Below are positions 45,890 to 54,551 of a stretch of DNA of 64,000 nucleotides, piece by piece. The first letter of the stretch is position 1. Every line of letters starts with the position of its first letter. The notes under the pieces were generated by a model that saw only the letters and a program-made list of their open reading frames with translations, did not search any database and was not told the DNA's origin. Made by a program: the position numbers and the translations under genes. The stretch is from Aequoribacter fuscus (GTDB lineage: Bacteria > Pseudomonadota > Gammaproteobacteria > Pseudomonadales > Halieaceae), in contig NZ_CP036423.1 in the NCBI RefSeq assembly GCF_009910365.1, forward strand, positions 1,736,001 through 1,800,000, read 5' to 3'.

Positions 45890-46417
45890 TCAGTCTGTGG
45901 CCTTAGTTAAATCATCCAACAAACCTTCGGGTAGCAGGGGTTCTGTCATCTCCCCAATGACATTCCTGACCACCAAATGCGAGGCCATCCACGTGTGCAA
46001 ACACCGAATTCGGTCGTCCGCCTCAATACCCCCAATCCCGCGCGACTCAAACACGTTCGCAAAGGCTGAATTTGCCACTTCCTGCGCCTGCGTAGACGTC
46101 CACAGTCTCTGTCTCAGCGCTTGGTGTGCTCGATGATCCCGCGCCATTCGCGCCGCTATTGCTGGATCAGCATCCACTTGAGACTGCAACGTGGCTATCG
46201 CCCCGCCCGCCTCGAGTCGATCTAACACCAGGTTAAGTTCCGGATCCGTTAGCCAAAACGTGGTTGGAAATGGTTGTTTGCGAACAATAGGGGCAACTCG
46301 GATAACCACGGGGCGATCACCGCGCCAAACCGCGACGCCCTGCAAACCCTGCGGGGATCGCCCTATTTGTTGGGCAACAATGGCTTCAATGTTTGTTTGT
46401 AGACTCACAGTAAACAC
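45890..46417 (-). CDS. DUF501 domain-containing protein
   Basis: This 175-residue protein matches DUF501: the N-terminal QQIGRSPQGLQGVAVWRGDRPVVIRVAP, PFPTTFWLTDPELNLVLDRLEAGG and MARDHRAHQALRQRLW-type segments are characteristic. Function is unknown to me. In many bacteria DUF501 genes sit near enolase or exopolyphosphatase genes; here it precedes DAHP synthase. The start is GTG at 46417 with no Shine-Dalgarno, and a TATAAG-like box lies only a few bases upstream, so a leaderless mRNA or the GTG at 46408 is possible. It is divergent from the B12 riboswitch. Confidence 0.82.
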   Translation of the reverse strand: MFTVSLQTNIEAIVAQQIGRSPQGLQGVAVWRGDRPVVIRVAPIVRKQPFPTTFWLTDPELNLVLDRLEAGGAIATLQSQVDADPAIAARMARDHRAHQALRQRLWTSTQAQEVANSAFANVFESRGIGGIEADDRIRCLHTWMASHLVVRNVIGEMTEPLLPEGLLDDLTKATD

Positions 46418-46544
46418 AGTCTTATATGCGCTAAAAGCGCGCTAGCATAGCAGATACAGACCGTGCAGACAGTGATTTGCGTCATATTTGCCTACGCTAA
46501 TGCGACTCATTGCAATTGACAGCAGGTCCCTGACCACCTACTCT

Positions 46545-46680
46545 GACCGCGTTCTTGGTGCCTGCCGCCCTCTCGCGGGCTGGGTAGGTTAAAAGGGAAG
46601 TCTGGTAAGAAATCCAGCGCTGCCCCCGCAACGGTAATCAGCCCCTGCTGTAAGCCCGATACCTGCCGGAACAGCAACCG
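46545..46680 (+). promoter_or_regulatory. Cobalamin (adenosylcobalamin-class) riboswitch aptamer
   Basis: The conserved blocks appear in order: TTGGTGCCTGCC, AAAAGGGAAG, GCTGCCCCCGCAACGGTAA, and the B12 box TAAGCCCGATACCTGCC, ending near ACAGCAACC. Together with the downstream btuB-cobO-btuCDF operon this leaves little doubt. The 361-base gap 46418-46778 thus contains the riboswitch and its expression platform. The promoter should lie before about 46520. Confidence 0.95.
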
Positions 46681-46771
46681 ATGGAGCGGAGGGCTTTCCA
46701 TCAGGGTTTCTCGTTAGCACCGATTAGGCCTATGACCCCTCCCTCAATCGCCGTAAATTTTGGCATTGAGG
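46680..46771 (+). promoter_or_regulatory. Expression platform of the B12 riboswitch (ribosome-site sequestering hairpin)
   Basis: CCTCAAT (46742-46748) plus GCC (46750-46752) pairs with GGC-ATTGAGG (46762-46771), which includes the GAGGA Shine-Dalgarno of btuB (46768-46772). An upstream GATGGA/TCCATC hairpin exposes GGAGGG (46688-46693), which could pair with CCCTCC (46737-46742) and open the sequestering stem. No T-run terminator is visible, so control is probably translational. Confidence 0.65.
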
Positions 46772-46778
46772 ATACACG

Positions 46779-48629
46779 ATGTTTACCAAAAAAAGCGCTT
46801 CTTGCGCCCTGCTTCTTGCAAGCTGTAACGCACTCGCGTCGAGCACCACAGCTTTGGAAGAAATCGTAATAACCAGCTCACGGGTCCCCGAGCCCTGGAG
46901 TGAGATCGCAACCGCGATCACAAAGCTGTCTAAAGAAGATCTCGATTACTACGGGCACTTATCGTTAGTGGATGTCCTACAATACCAGCCATCTATGTCG
47001 GTGACACACACCGGTGGCGCGGGCAAGGCCGCGACTGTTCGTATTAGAGGCGAGGAAGGATACCGAACCCTTGTGGTACTTGACGGTATCCCTTTAACGG
47101 ATACGTCAGGCACACAACACAGTCCTCGGCTAGAACACCTAACGACACAAAGCCTCACGTCGGTGGAAATTTTACGCGGCCCGCAAGGACTCATGTACGG
47201 GGCGGATGCTGGTGGTATTATTTATTTGAGCTCGAAACCCAGCCAAGCGGGATGGAGCAACACCGTATCTCTTGAAACCGGACGTTACAATCAGCAATCA
47301 CTGTTTGTCAAAAGCGCGATCAGCGGTGAGCATGGGCACCTACAGGTAAGTTGGCAGAATAGCTCACTGGACGGATTCAATGCCTCGACTGCGGATACCG
47401 CGACAAAAGATTCTGACGGCTACGATAACGACACAAAGCATCTGAGCGGCAGCTGGCAAGCATCCAACAACCTGCAGCTCAGTGTCGTGCACCGGACCAC
47501 CTCAGCGACCAACGAATACGATGCTTGCTACAACGCGAGCTTCCAAGTGACCCATGACTGCTCCGACCAGTACGACAGCGAAGCTCACCAAATTTCCGCA
47601 AACTATACCGGCGATAACGCAATGCATCGGCTCAGCTACAGTCAAAGTCAGACTGACAAGGCTTTTTACAGTGATAAGGCCTTTTCCTTTGGCGCTAGGG
47701 GTAAGTTGAGGTCACTTGCATGGGCCAGCAAATTGGATTTGAACGAGCGCATTCATGCGGTTGTTGGTGCCGATGCCGATCAATCAGAACTCAATGACGG
47801 TAGCCTGACCCGACAACGCGATCAGCTCGGCGTGTACGCCGAACTCAAATGGGCCCCAATTGATACCCTCACGTTAGCTGCCGGTGCACGGACTGATGAC
47901 AACGACGACTTTGGGCGTCACAACTCGATTCGACTCACGGGCACTGCCGTGCAACCACTCAACGATAGCGTATTAAAATACAAAATTAGCTATGGTACGG
48001 GCTTCAGAGCCCCTAGCCTGTACGAAGTCGCGTACAACGCGGGGCCATATGCCTATGGTCTAGCCACGACGACTCAACTCAAAGAAGAACGCAGCGCGGG
48101 CTTTGACATTGGGGTTGAATGGCTCGTCAACGCAGACCTTCATGTTCAGGCCACCTATTTTCGGCAGACCGTAGAGGACGAAATTTTCTTCGATTTAGAG
48201 GCTTATACCGGCTACTTACAAGACGACGGTGAGGCATTGGTATCGGGGCTCGAGCTGAGTGCCGACTGGGCGGTAACGGAAGGCTTGACCATAGCAACCA
48301 ATGCAACAATGATGAACAGTGAACGACCAGACGGCAGTGCTCGAATTTATCGTCCCGATAACCAAGCGGCGCTATCCGTCCGCTACAGCCATCCGCAGCA
48401 CAAGCTTTCTGGTCAGGTCGCCATGCAGTACCGAGGCGATTCGCGGGGCATAGTGAATCAGTCGATCGACGGGTATACTGCATTGAGCTTCAAGTTACAG
48501 TACGCCTTGACACGCGATCTTAAGCCCTACCTGCGCGTAGAAAACGCGCTAGACGCAGATACCCGTGAAATCCCCGGTTATTACGCCAGTCGCGCGGCAA
48601 TTTATGCCGGCGTGTCCTATCAATTTTAG
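46779..48629 (+). CDS. btuB: TonB-dependent vitamin B12 receptor
   Basis: A 616-residue outer-membrane receptor with signal peptide (1-21), TonB box EEIVITSSR (28-36), plug domain (about 45-155; RIRGEEGYRTLVVLDGIPL and EILRGPQGLMYGADAGGIIYL segments split by short loops) and a 22-strand barrel closing with the terminal YQF. It imports cobalamin using TonB energy. GAGGA lies 6 bases before ATG 46779. The upstream cobalamin riboswitch and downstream cobO-btuCDF genes fix its substrate as a corrinoid. Confidence 0.94.
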   Translation: MFTKKSASCALLLASCNALASSTTALEEIVITSSRVPEPWSEIATAITKLSKEDLDYYGHLSLVDVLQYQPSMSVTHTGGAGKAATVRIRGEEGYRTLVVLDGIPLTDTSGTQHSPRLEHLTTQSLTSVEILRGPQGLMYGADAGGIIYLSSKPSQAGWSNTVSLETGRYNQQSLFVKSAISGEHGHLQVSWQNSSLDGFNASTADTATKDSDGYDNDTKHLSGSWQASNNLQLSVVHRTTSATNEYDACYNASFQVTHDCSDQYDSEAHQISANYTGDNAMHRLSYSQSQTDKAFYSDKAFSFGARGKLRSLAWASKLDLNERIHAVVGADADQSELNDGSLTRQRDQLGVYAELKWAPIDTLTLAAGARTDDNDDFGRHNSIRLTGTAVQPLNDSVLKYKISYGTGFRAPSLYEVAYNAGPYAYGLATTTQLKEERSAGFDIGVEWLVNADLHVQATYFRQTVEDEIFFDLEAYTGYLQDDGEALVSGLELSADWAVTEGLTIATNATMMNSERPDGSARIYRPDNQAALSVRYSHPQHKLSGQVAMQYRGDSRGIVNQSIDGYTALSFKLQYALTRDLKPYLRVENALDADTREIPGYYASRAAIYAGVSYQF

Positions 48630-48637
48630 AGGTCCTT

Positions 48638-49243
48638 ATGTCTGAACAACGCGAGCAAAAGCACAAAAAGGCGATGCAGAAACAAAAAGCATCGGTCGAC
48701 GCGAGCATCGCCCTAGCGACCGAGGAACGGGGTATTGCGCTGTTGTTAACCGGAGATGGCAAAGGCAAATCGAGCTCAGCCTTTGGCATGGTAATGCGCG
48801 CTTTAGGATACGACCAAAAGGTTGGCGTTGTTCAGTTTATTAAAGGTGTCATCTTGTCTGGGGAAGAAATGTACCTGCGCAAGCACTGCCCCCAGGTAGA
48901 GTTTTATCAAATGGGCACAGGATTTACCTGGGACACTCAAGATCGAAGCGGTGACATTGCAGCCGCCGAGAGAACCTGGGCGGTAGCGAAAAGCATGCTG
49001 ACGAATCCAGCGTTTGATCTTGTCATCCTCGATGAGCTGACCTACATGCTGTCGTTTGACTACCTGAATCATGACGAAGTGCTGACAACCATTTCCCAAC
49101 GCCCTAAAGAACAGAGCGTGGTAGTCACTGGCCGCGGCGGTGGCAAGGCATTACAAACCATCATGGATACCGTATCGGAAGTCAAAGAGATCAAGCACGC
49201 CTACACGGCTGGGATCAAGGCTCGTCACGGTGTGGATTACTAA
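48638..49243 (+). CDS. cobO: Cob(I)yrinic acid a,c-diamide adenosyltransferase
   Basis: This 201-residue CobA/CobO/BtuR-type enzyme moves the adenosyl group of ATP onto cob(I)alamin or its precursors. The P-loop is LLLTGDGKGKSSSAFGM, followed by GVVQFIKG, LVILDELTYML and TGRGG, all family signatures. The first 30 residues are basic and Gln/Lys-rich. It follows btuB by 8 bases with AGGTCC as a weak ribosome-binding site. In this operon it converts imported B12 to coenzyme form. Confidence 0.94.
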   Translation: MSEQREQKHKKAMQKQKASVDASIALATEERGIALLLTGDGKGKSSSAFGMVMRALGYDQKVGVVQFIKGVILSGEEMYLRKHCPQVEFYQMGTGFTWDTQDRSGDIAAAERTWAVAKSMLTNPAFDLVILDELTYMLSFDYLNHDEVLTTISQRPKEQSVVVTGRGGGKALQTIMDTVSEVKEIKHAYTAGIKARHGVDY

Positions 49244-50243
49244 ACGAGCACAGCCGACAACACTGCTGATACTGGCGATACTATTGCTTGGGGCCGGCGT
49301 TGCGGCTCTGTTTACCGGTACTATTGATATTGGTCTTGCGTCTCTTTTCGACACCGCTCGACCCGATCACCAGAGTGCCCGGCTCATCGTTATGGAACTT
49401 CGGCTTCCAAGGGTACTGTTAGCGGGGCTGGTTGGCGCCATACTGGCGCTCGGTGGTGTTGTCATGCAAGCCCTATTCCGCAATCCCTTGGCGGACCCTT
49501 CTCTGATCGGCGTCACCGCTGGAGCCTCGCTGGGTGCCAGCCTTGCCATTGTCCTGTTCAGCGCCACTGGCGTGGGCTTGATGTCCCTCACGACCGTCAG
49601 TGTCGGCGCCTTCGTTGGCGGTCTAGCCGCCAGCTATCTGGTGTATCAACTGGCTAAAAGAGGCAGCGAATTCTCTGTGAGCACCATGCTACTCGCGGGC
49701 ATTGCGATCACGGCTCTGGCGGGCAGCTTGGGCAACCTCATGGACTTTTTCGCCGATAATGCCGCCCTGCGGCAAATTTCGCTGTGGCGCATGGGCGGCC
49801 TGGACTCAGCAAATTTTGAGCGCGTAGCGGTCGTAGCAGGACCGGCCCTTTTGTTAATGGCAGCGGCCTTGCATTACCGCAAAGCACTCAATGTTATGTT
49901 ACTTGGAGATTCACAGGCGCGTTATCTCGGCATCGACGTCTCGAGCGTTCGTAACTCGCTGATCATCGCCGTAGCAATTGCGGTATGCACGTCGGTTGCG
50001 ATGGGGGGCACCATCGCCTTCATCGGGCTCATTGTTCCGCACATGGCGCGACTCCTCTTCGGCCCGAGCCACACACGGCTAATTCCTGCCGCCAGCGTGT
50101 TGGGGGCTTTTCTGCTTATCTGCGCTGATACGATTGCGCGCACGGTACTCGCGCCAGTGGAATTACCGGCGGGAGTGATCACCGCTCTGCTTGGCGTACC
50201 GTTCTTTCTGTATCTGTTGAATCGTGGTAGGACGCATGCCTAA
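49230..50243 (+). CDS. btuC: Vitamin B12 ABC transporter permease
   Basis: A 337-residue FecCD-type permease with about 10 transmembrane helices. Signatures are GAILALGGVVMQALFRNPLADPSLIGVTAGASLGA (in shorter pieces), LLAGIAITAL, and the ATPase-contact region GGTIAFIGLIVPHMARLL. The start is GTG 49230 with AAGG upstream, 14 bases inside cobO, since earlier in-frame codons fall within cobO. Its stop overlaps the btuD start region. Assignment to B12 rather than haem or siderophore rests on the riboswitch-led operon. Confidence 0.91.
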   Translation: MWITKRAQPTTLLILAILLLGAGVAALFTGTIDIGLASLFDTARPDHQSARLIVMELRLPRVLLAGLVGAILALGGVVMQALFRNPLADPSLIGVTAGASLGASLAIVLFSATGVGLMSLTTVSVGAFVGGLAASYLVYQLAKRGSEFSVSTMLLAGIAITALAGSLGNLMDFFADNAALRQISLWRMGGLDSANFERVAVVAGPALLLMAAALHYRKALNVMLLGDSQARYLGIDVSSVRNSLIIAVAIAVCTSVAMGGTIAFIGLIVPHMARLLFGPSHTRLIPAASVLGAFLLICADTIARTVLAPVELPAGVITALLGVPFFLYLLNRGRTHA

Positions 50244-51027
50244 TCAAACGGTCATTTCAGCATCCGAAATCAGCGTCGCGATTAGCGGCAAGACACGCTT
50301 ACACAGCTTATCCGTTAATCTCTTTCCGGGCGAAATCCTTGGCTTGATGGGGCCTAATGGCGCAGGCAAAACCACGCTACTCAGAGCTCTAATCGGTGAG
50401 CTAGAGCCAACCACCGGCCACGTGAGGCTGCAAGGAAAGGCGATGCATGAGTGGCCTTTGGACGAACGCGCTAAAATCGTAAGCGTGATGCCTCAATACA
50501 CACGACTTGATTTCGATTTCAGTGTCGACGAGGTTGTATCGATGGGCCGAAGCCCTCACAGCACAGGGCAGGAATTCGATCGCTCATGCATCAATCGAGT
50601 GCTGGATGTTTGCGGCTTACAGGCACTTCAAGATCAGCCTTATACGCATCTATCCGGCGGCGAACAGCAACGCTGCCAATTGGCTCGCTGTCTGGTGCAG
50701 ATCGAGCAAACGACAGCGGCATTAACCGGTTGCACCCTGTTGCTTGATGAGCCTTTCAGTAGCATCGACATCGGCTACATTGATACGATCAAATCGTATT
50801 TAAGAACCCTGGCTCACCGGGGTTTGAGTATTGTAATCAGTCTGCATGACGCCAACTTATTGGCCCAATTGAGTGACCGAATGTTGGTTTTAAACGAAGG
50901 GTACTGTGTGGCAAATGCCAGCCCCGATGAGGTCATGAGCCCAGCTCTATTTGAGGACGTGTTTGGCGTTTCAGTGCACGTAGTGTCGCACCCCACGACT
51001 AAGACGCCCTGGACTATTCCCTTATGA
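50236..51027 (+). CDS. btuD: Vitamin B12 ABC transporter ATPase
   Basis: A 263-residue ABC ATPase with Walker A GPNGAGKTTLLRAL (about 42-55), signature LSGGEQQRCQLARCL near 140, Walker B LLLDEPFSSID near 170, and switch His in VISLHD. Start ATG 50236 (MPNQTVI) has GGA upstream; a GTG at 50224 is less likely. It overlaps btuC by 8 bases and btuF by 4. It also resembles HmuV haem ATPases, but its operon indicates cobalamin. Confidence 0.92.
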   Translation: MPNQTVISASEISVAISGKTRLHSLSVNLFPGEILGLMGPNGAGKTTLLRALIGELEPTTGHVRLQGKAMHEWPLDERAKIVSVMPQYTRLDFDFSVDEVVSMGRSPHSTGQEFDRSCINRVLDVCGLQALQDQPYTHLSGGEQQRCQLARCLVQIEQTTAALTGCTLLLDEPFSSIDIGYIDTIKSYLRTLAHRGLSIVISLHDANLLAQLSDRMLVLNEGYCVANASPDEVMSPALFEDVFGVSVHVVSHPTTKTPWTIPL

Positions 51028-51935
51028 TATTTCGTTCTCTGATGACCGCCGCAATAACAGTCGCTTGTTACCTGTCAATGATATTACCAAGCGCTCACGC
51101 AAGGGTTGAGGTCATTGACGACACGGGGGTAGTCGTTGTTCTCGAACAACACGCGCAGCGTATCGTATCGCTTTCACCGCACATCACCGAGAACCTATTC
51201 GCAGCGGGCTTGGGCGATCGGATCGTAGCCACAGTAGCGCACGCGGATTACCCTGAGCCAGCCAAAGACCTGCCCCGAGTCGGGGGATACAACAGTCTGA
51301 ACTTAGAGGCTCTAATCCAGTTACAAGCGGACTTGATCATCACTTGGGGTAGCGGGATCAGTTACGAATCGAAGGCAAAACTAGACGCTCTCGGCATCCC
51401 TATTTACGTCAGTGAGCCCAAAACGCTGGAGGACATTCAAGAAAACATAAGGGACTTCGTTAAACTTGGAGGACTTGCTGAGCAGGAAGTATCGGTTCTC
51501 TACACATTAGACCGAGTGCTTGCTGAGTTTCCTCGACGCAAGGCGACGGCCACCGTGTTTTACCAAATATGGAACGATCCTATTCAAACCTTAAATGGCC
51601 TGCATATTGTCAACGACGTCTTCTCTCGCTGTGGTTTATACAACGTCTTTGCCGAAGCCCCCAGTGTCGCGCCGACGCTGAACGTCGAAAGCATTATCGC
51701 TGCAAATCCTGACCTAATCGTTGCGAGCGGTCTTGGCAACGAACGTCCGGCGTGGCTCGCGCGGTGGACACACTATCGCAGTATCAACGCGGTAAAAAAT
51801 AATGCCTTGTATGCGCTTGACCCCGACCTAATGCAGCGGCCAACGCCGCGCCTATTAGAGGGGCTTGCACAGATCTGTACCTGGTCTAGTCAACTTCACG
51901 AGTCAAACCCAGACGCTCACTCACCGTTGCAGTAA
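51024..51935 (+). CDS. btuF: Periplasmic cobalamin-binding protein
   Basis: A 303-residue class III substrate-binding protein with signal peptide (1-26, ending SAHA), RIVSLSPHITENLFAAGLGDRIVA-type N-lobe (in pieces), VGGYNSLNLEALIQLQADLIITW, and a C-lobe containing NPDLIVASG. These are BtuF features. ATG 51024 overlaps the btuD stop. Its final 50 bases overlap the end of the convergent sstT gene, so the two 3' ends are antisense to each other. It completes the btuB-cobO-btuCDF set. Confidence 0.91.
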   Translation: MIFRSLMTAAITVACYLSMILPSAHARVEVIDDTGVVVVLEQHAQRIVSLSPHITENLFAAGLGDRIVATVAHADYPEPAKDLPRVGGYNSLNLEALIQLQADLIITWGSGISYESKAKLDALGIPIYVSEPKTLEDIQENIRDFVKLGGLAEQEVSVLYTLDRVLAEFPRRKATATVFYQIWNDPIQTLNGLHIVNDVFSRCGLYNVFAEAPSVAPTLNVESIIAANPDLIVASGLGNERPAWLARWTHYRSINAVKNNALYALDPDLMQRPTPRLLEGLAQICTWSSQLHESNPDAHSPLQ

Positions 51936-53094
51936 AGACGACATCTGTGCTGCTATTGAGTGCAGTTTCCGCACTGTCTTGCACCACACTGATCACGAAG
52001 CCTACTGCGACCACTTGCATGGCCACATCCGCCGATATGCCAAACAATCCGCAAGCCAAGGGAATCAGCAGCAGGCTCCCAGACGGAACACCACTGGCAC
52101 CACATGCCGCGAGTGCCGCGACAATACACAAGAGCAAACTGCTCACCAGTCCAACCTCGATACCCAATGTGTTCACCGCGGCTAAAGTCAGCACCGTTAT
52201 GGTAATCGCCGCGCCCGCCATATTAATGGTGGCGCCCACGGGTATCGTCACGCTATACAGCGAGCTGGGAAGTCCAAGACGTTCAGACAAGGCCAAGTTC
52301 ACCGGAATATTAGCGGCAGATGAACGCGTGAAAAATGCGGTGATACCAGAGTCTCTTAGACAGGCTAATATCAGGGGGTAAGGGTTTTTCCTCGTCAACA
52401 AGCCTACGATCAGTGCGTTAACGCCGAAAGCCACTACCAGCATAGCGGCGACCAAGAGCAGAGCGAGATTGAGGTAATCCATCAGCGCATCGACGCCAAC
52501 TCGCGCCACGGTCACGCTTACCAACCCAAAAATTCCGAGCGGTGCAAGCTGGATGATCCAGCGTACGATTTCAGTCAGACGTTCGGATACCGCAGCGAGG
52601 CCATGACGAAGACTTCCGGGAGCACTGCGGAAACTCAGGCCAAACAACACTCCCCAAACGAGACAGGCGAGGAAATTCGCTTCGATTAAGGCTCTTATGG
52701 GGTTGTCTACCATGCGCCGGAGAACATCGGCCAGCACAGCAAGCACCGAACCCGGCGGATTGCCATCAACTGCGCTCAGCAAATGTAGCTGCTGAGGAAA
52801 TGCCACACTCAACAGCAAGGCCACGACCGCCGCTCCAACGGTACCTAACAGATACAACAACAACGTAAGGCTTATCGCTGGACGCGACGTTTGACTGCGC
52901 TGCAAATTCGCTAGGGCCGAGGTCACTAAAACCAATACCAACATCGGCGCGATAGCTTTCAGTAAACCCACAAATAATTCACCGAGAATTCCGACCTGCT
53001 GTCCAAGATCGGGAGCCAACAGACCCAACACAGCACCGACAATAACGCCCACAGCGATGCGAAAAACGAGACCTTTAGAATCAAACAGCGCCAT
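51886..53094 (-). CDS. sstT: Serine/threonine:Na+ symporter
   Basis: A 402-residue DAACS-family (dicarboxylate/amino acid:cation symporter) protein, closest to SstT. Hydrophobic segments fill most of the protein; FTRSSAANIPVNLALSERLGLP and IPVGATINMAGAAITITVLTLAAV (in pieces) form the re-entrant substrate site. Start MALFDSKGLVFRI at 53094 has AGGGGATG upstream; the frame from 53145 is not supported. It imports serine and threonine with Na+. It converges on btuF with a 50-base overlap. Confidence 0.92.
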   Translation of the reverse strand: MALFDSKGLVFRIAVGVIVGAVLGLLAPDLGQQVGILGELFVGLLKAIAPMLVLVLVTSALANLQRSQTSRPAISLTLLLYLLGTVGAAVVALLLSVAFPQQLHLLSAVDGNPPGSVLAVLADVLRRMVDNPIRALIEANFLACLVWGVLFGLSFRSAPGSLRHGLAAVSERLTEIVRWIIQLAPLGIFGLVSVTVARVGVDALMDYLNLALLLVAAMLVVAFGVNALIVGLLTRKNPYPLILACLRDSGITAFFTRSSAANIPVNLALSERLGLPSSLYSVTIPVGATINMAGAAITITVLTLAAVNTLGIEVGLVSSLLLCIVAALAACGASGVPSGSLLLIPLACGLFGISADVAMQVVAVGFVISVVQDSAETALNSSTDVVFTATVSERLGLTREVD

Positions 53095-53212
53095 AACATC
53101 CCCTAAAGCAATAATGACCGCGAGCATAACACAGGCCTGAAACAATACGCATGAGTGTAGCGATTTTCCTCAGATCTGTTAGTGTTGCTCCTTTTGGGAG
53201 AGGACTTAAATA

Positions 53213-54490
53213 ATGAAACCAGAAACCATTGCACTGCACACAGGCTACGACGGCGACCCAGCGACAAACGCCGCCACAACACCCATTTACCAAACGACGT
53301 CTTATACCTTCAATGACACGCAGCACGGTGCGGATTTGTTTGATCTGAAGGTTCCGGGCAACATCTACAGTCGCATCATGAACCCCACCAACGCTGTTCT
53401 TGAAGCACGCCTAGCCGCATTAGAAGGCGGTGTTGGTGCGCTCGCGGTAGCCTCTGGCATGGCGGCGATCCGCTACGCTATCGAGGCGATCGCTGAGGTT
53501 GGAACCAATATCGTGAGCACGTCACAACTGTATGGCGGCACCTACAATTTGTTCGCACACACTTTTCCTAGGCAGGGCATCGAAACACGTTTTGTGGCAG
53601 CCGACGATTTCGATAAGATTGCGTCGCTCATTGACGAGAATACCCGCGCGCTGTTTTGCGAATCAATCGGCAACCCAGCCGGCAACATTGTAGACATCAG
53701 GCGCTGGGCCGATATCGCGCATGCGGCCGGCGTACCGTTGATCGTCGATAACACCGTGGCAACACCTCTTTTGTGCCGCGTGTTCGATCACGGCGCCGAC
53801 ATCGCGGTTCATTCATTAACTAAATACATCGGCGGGCACGGTACAACGATTGGCGGCGCCATTGTCGACTCAGGAAGGTTCGACTGGGCTGGCAACAAAG
53901 ATCGCTTTAAAATTCTGAACGAGCCCGATCCATCGTATCATGGCGTGGTGTACACCGAGGCTTTGGGACCCGCAGCCTTCATTGGCCGTTGCCGTGTTGT
54001 GCCCTTGCGCAATACCGGTGCTGCGCTGTCGGCGCAATCGGCTTTCCAGATCATGCAGGGCCTAGAGACACTCGCCCTTCGAATGGAACGCCACTGTGAG
54101 AACACCGAAGCGGTCGCAGCGCACCTCGAGCAACACCCCGCGGTCGAGTAGGTTAACTATGCCGCGCTTCCGGGCTCTCCGTATCACCAAACGTGCCAAA
54201 AAATTTGTGGAGGTAAGGCCTCGGGCATTCTTAGCTTTGGAATTAAGGGTGGTAAAGAAGCGGGGGCTAAGTTCATTGATGCCTTGCAGCTCATTCTGCG
54301 CTTGGTAAATATCGGCGACGCAAAGTCACTGGCTTGCCACCCCGCCACTACGACTCACCGCCAGTTGAATGCTGAAGAACTCGCCTCTGCCGGCGTAAGC
54401 GAAGCAATGGTGCGCTTGTCCATCGGCATCGAACACATTGATGACATCCTGGCCGATATCGACCAGGCGCTAGCGGCTTCTCAAGCGTAA
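53213..54490 (+). pseudogene. metY: O-acetylhomoserine sulfhydrylase interrupted by an in-frame amber codon
   Basis: The reading frame encodes 425 positions of an O-acetylhomoserine (thiol)-lyase, a PLP enzyme making homocysteine from O-acetylhomoserine and sulfide. PLP Lys204 is in HSLTKYIGGHG. At codon 313 (54149-54151) the frame holds TAG between HPAVE and VNYAALPGSPYH; relatives have Trp (TGG) there. The same frame then continues without any shift through LSFGIKGGKEAGAKFIDAL, HPATTTHRQLN and VRLSIGIEHIDDILADI to TAA at 54490. So a single base change explains the break. Sequencing error, a recent null mutation or readthrough are alternatives. Confidence 0.9.
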
Positions 54491-54501
54491 CTCACTGCCA
54501 T

Positions 54502-54534
54502 AAAAAAAGGGGCGCCAACGGGCGCCCCTTTTTT
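54502..54534. terminator. Bidirectional terminator between metY and aceA
   Basis: GGGGCGCC-AACG-GGCGCCCC is a perfect 8-bp stem flanked by seven A residues on the left and six T residues on the right. It can stop transcription from metY (+) and from the convergent isocitrate lyase gene (-). Confidence 0.93.
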
Positions 54535-54551
54535 GTTCTCAGACCGAGAGG

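Noticed and set aside
45890-46417. Assigning the DUF501 protein a role in B12 or aromatic amino acid metabolism from its neighbours
   Set aside because: It is divergent from the riboswitch and its link to DAHP synthase is only adjacency; no motif supports a function.
54284-54490. A separate small gene after metY
   Set aside because: It is in the same frame as metY and matches its C-terminal block; it is the distal part of the amber-interrupted gene.
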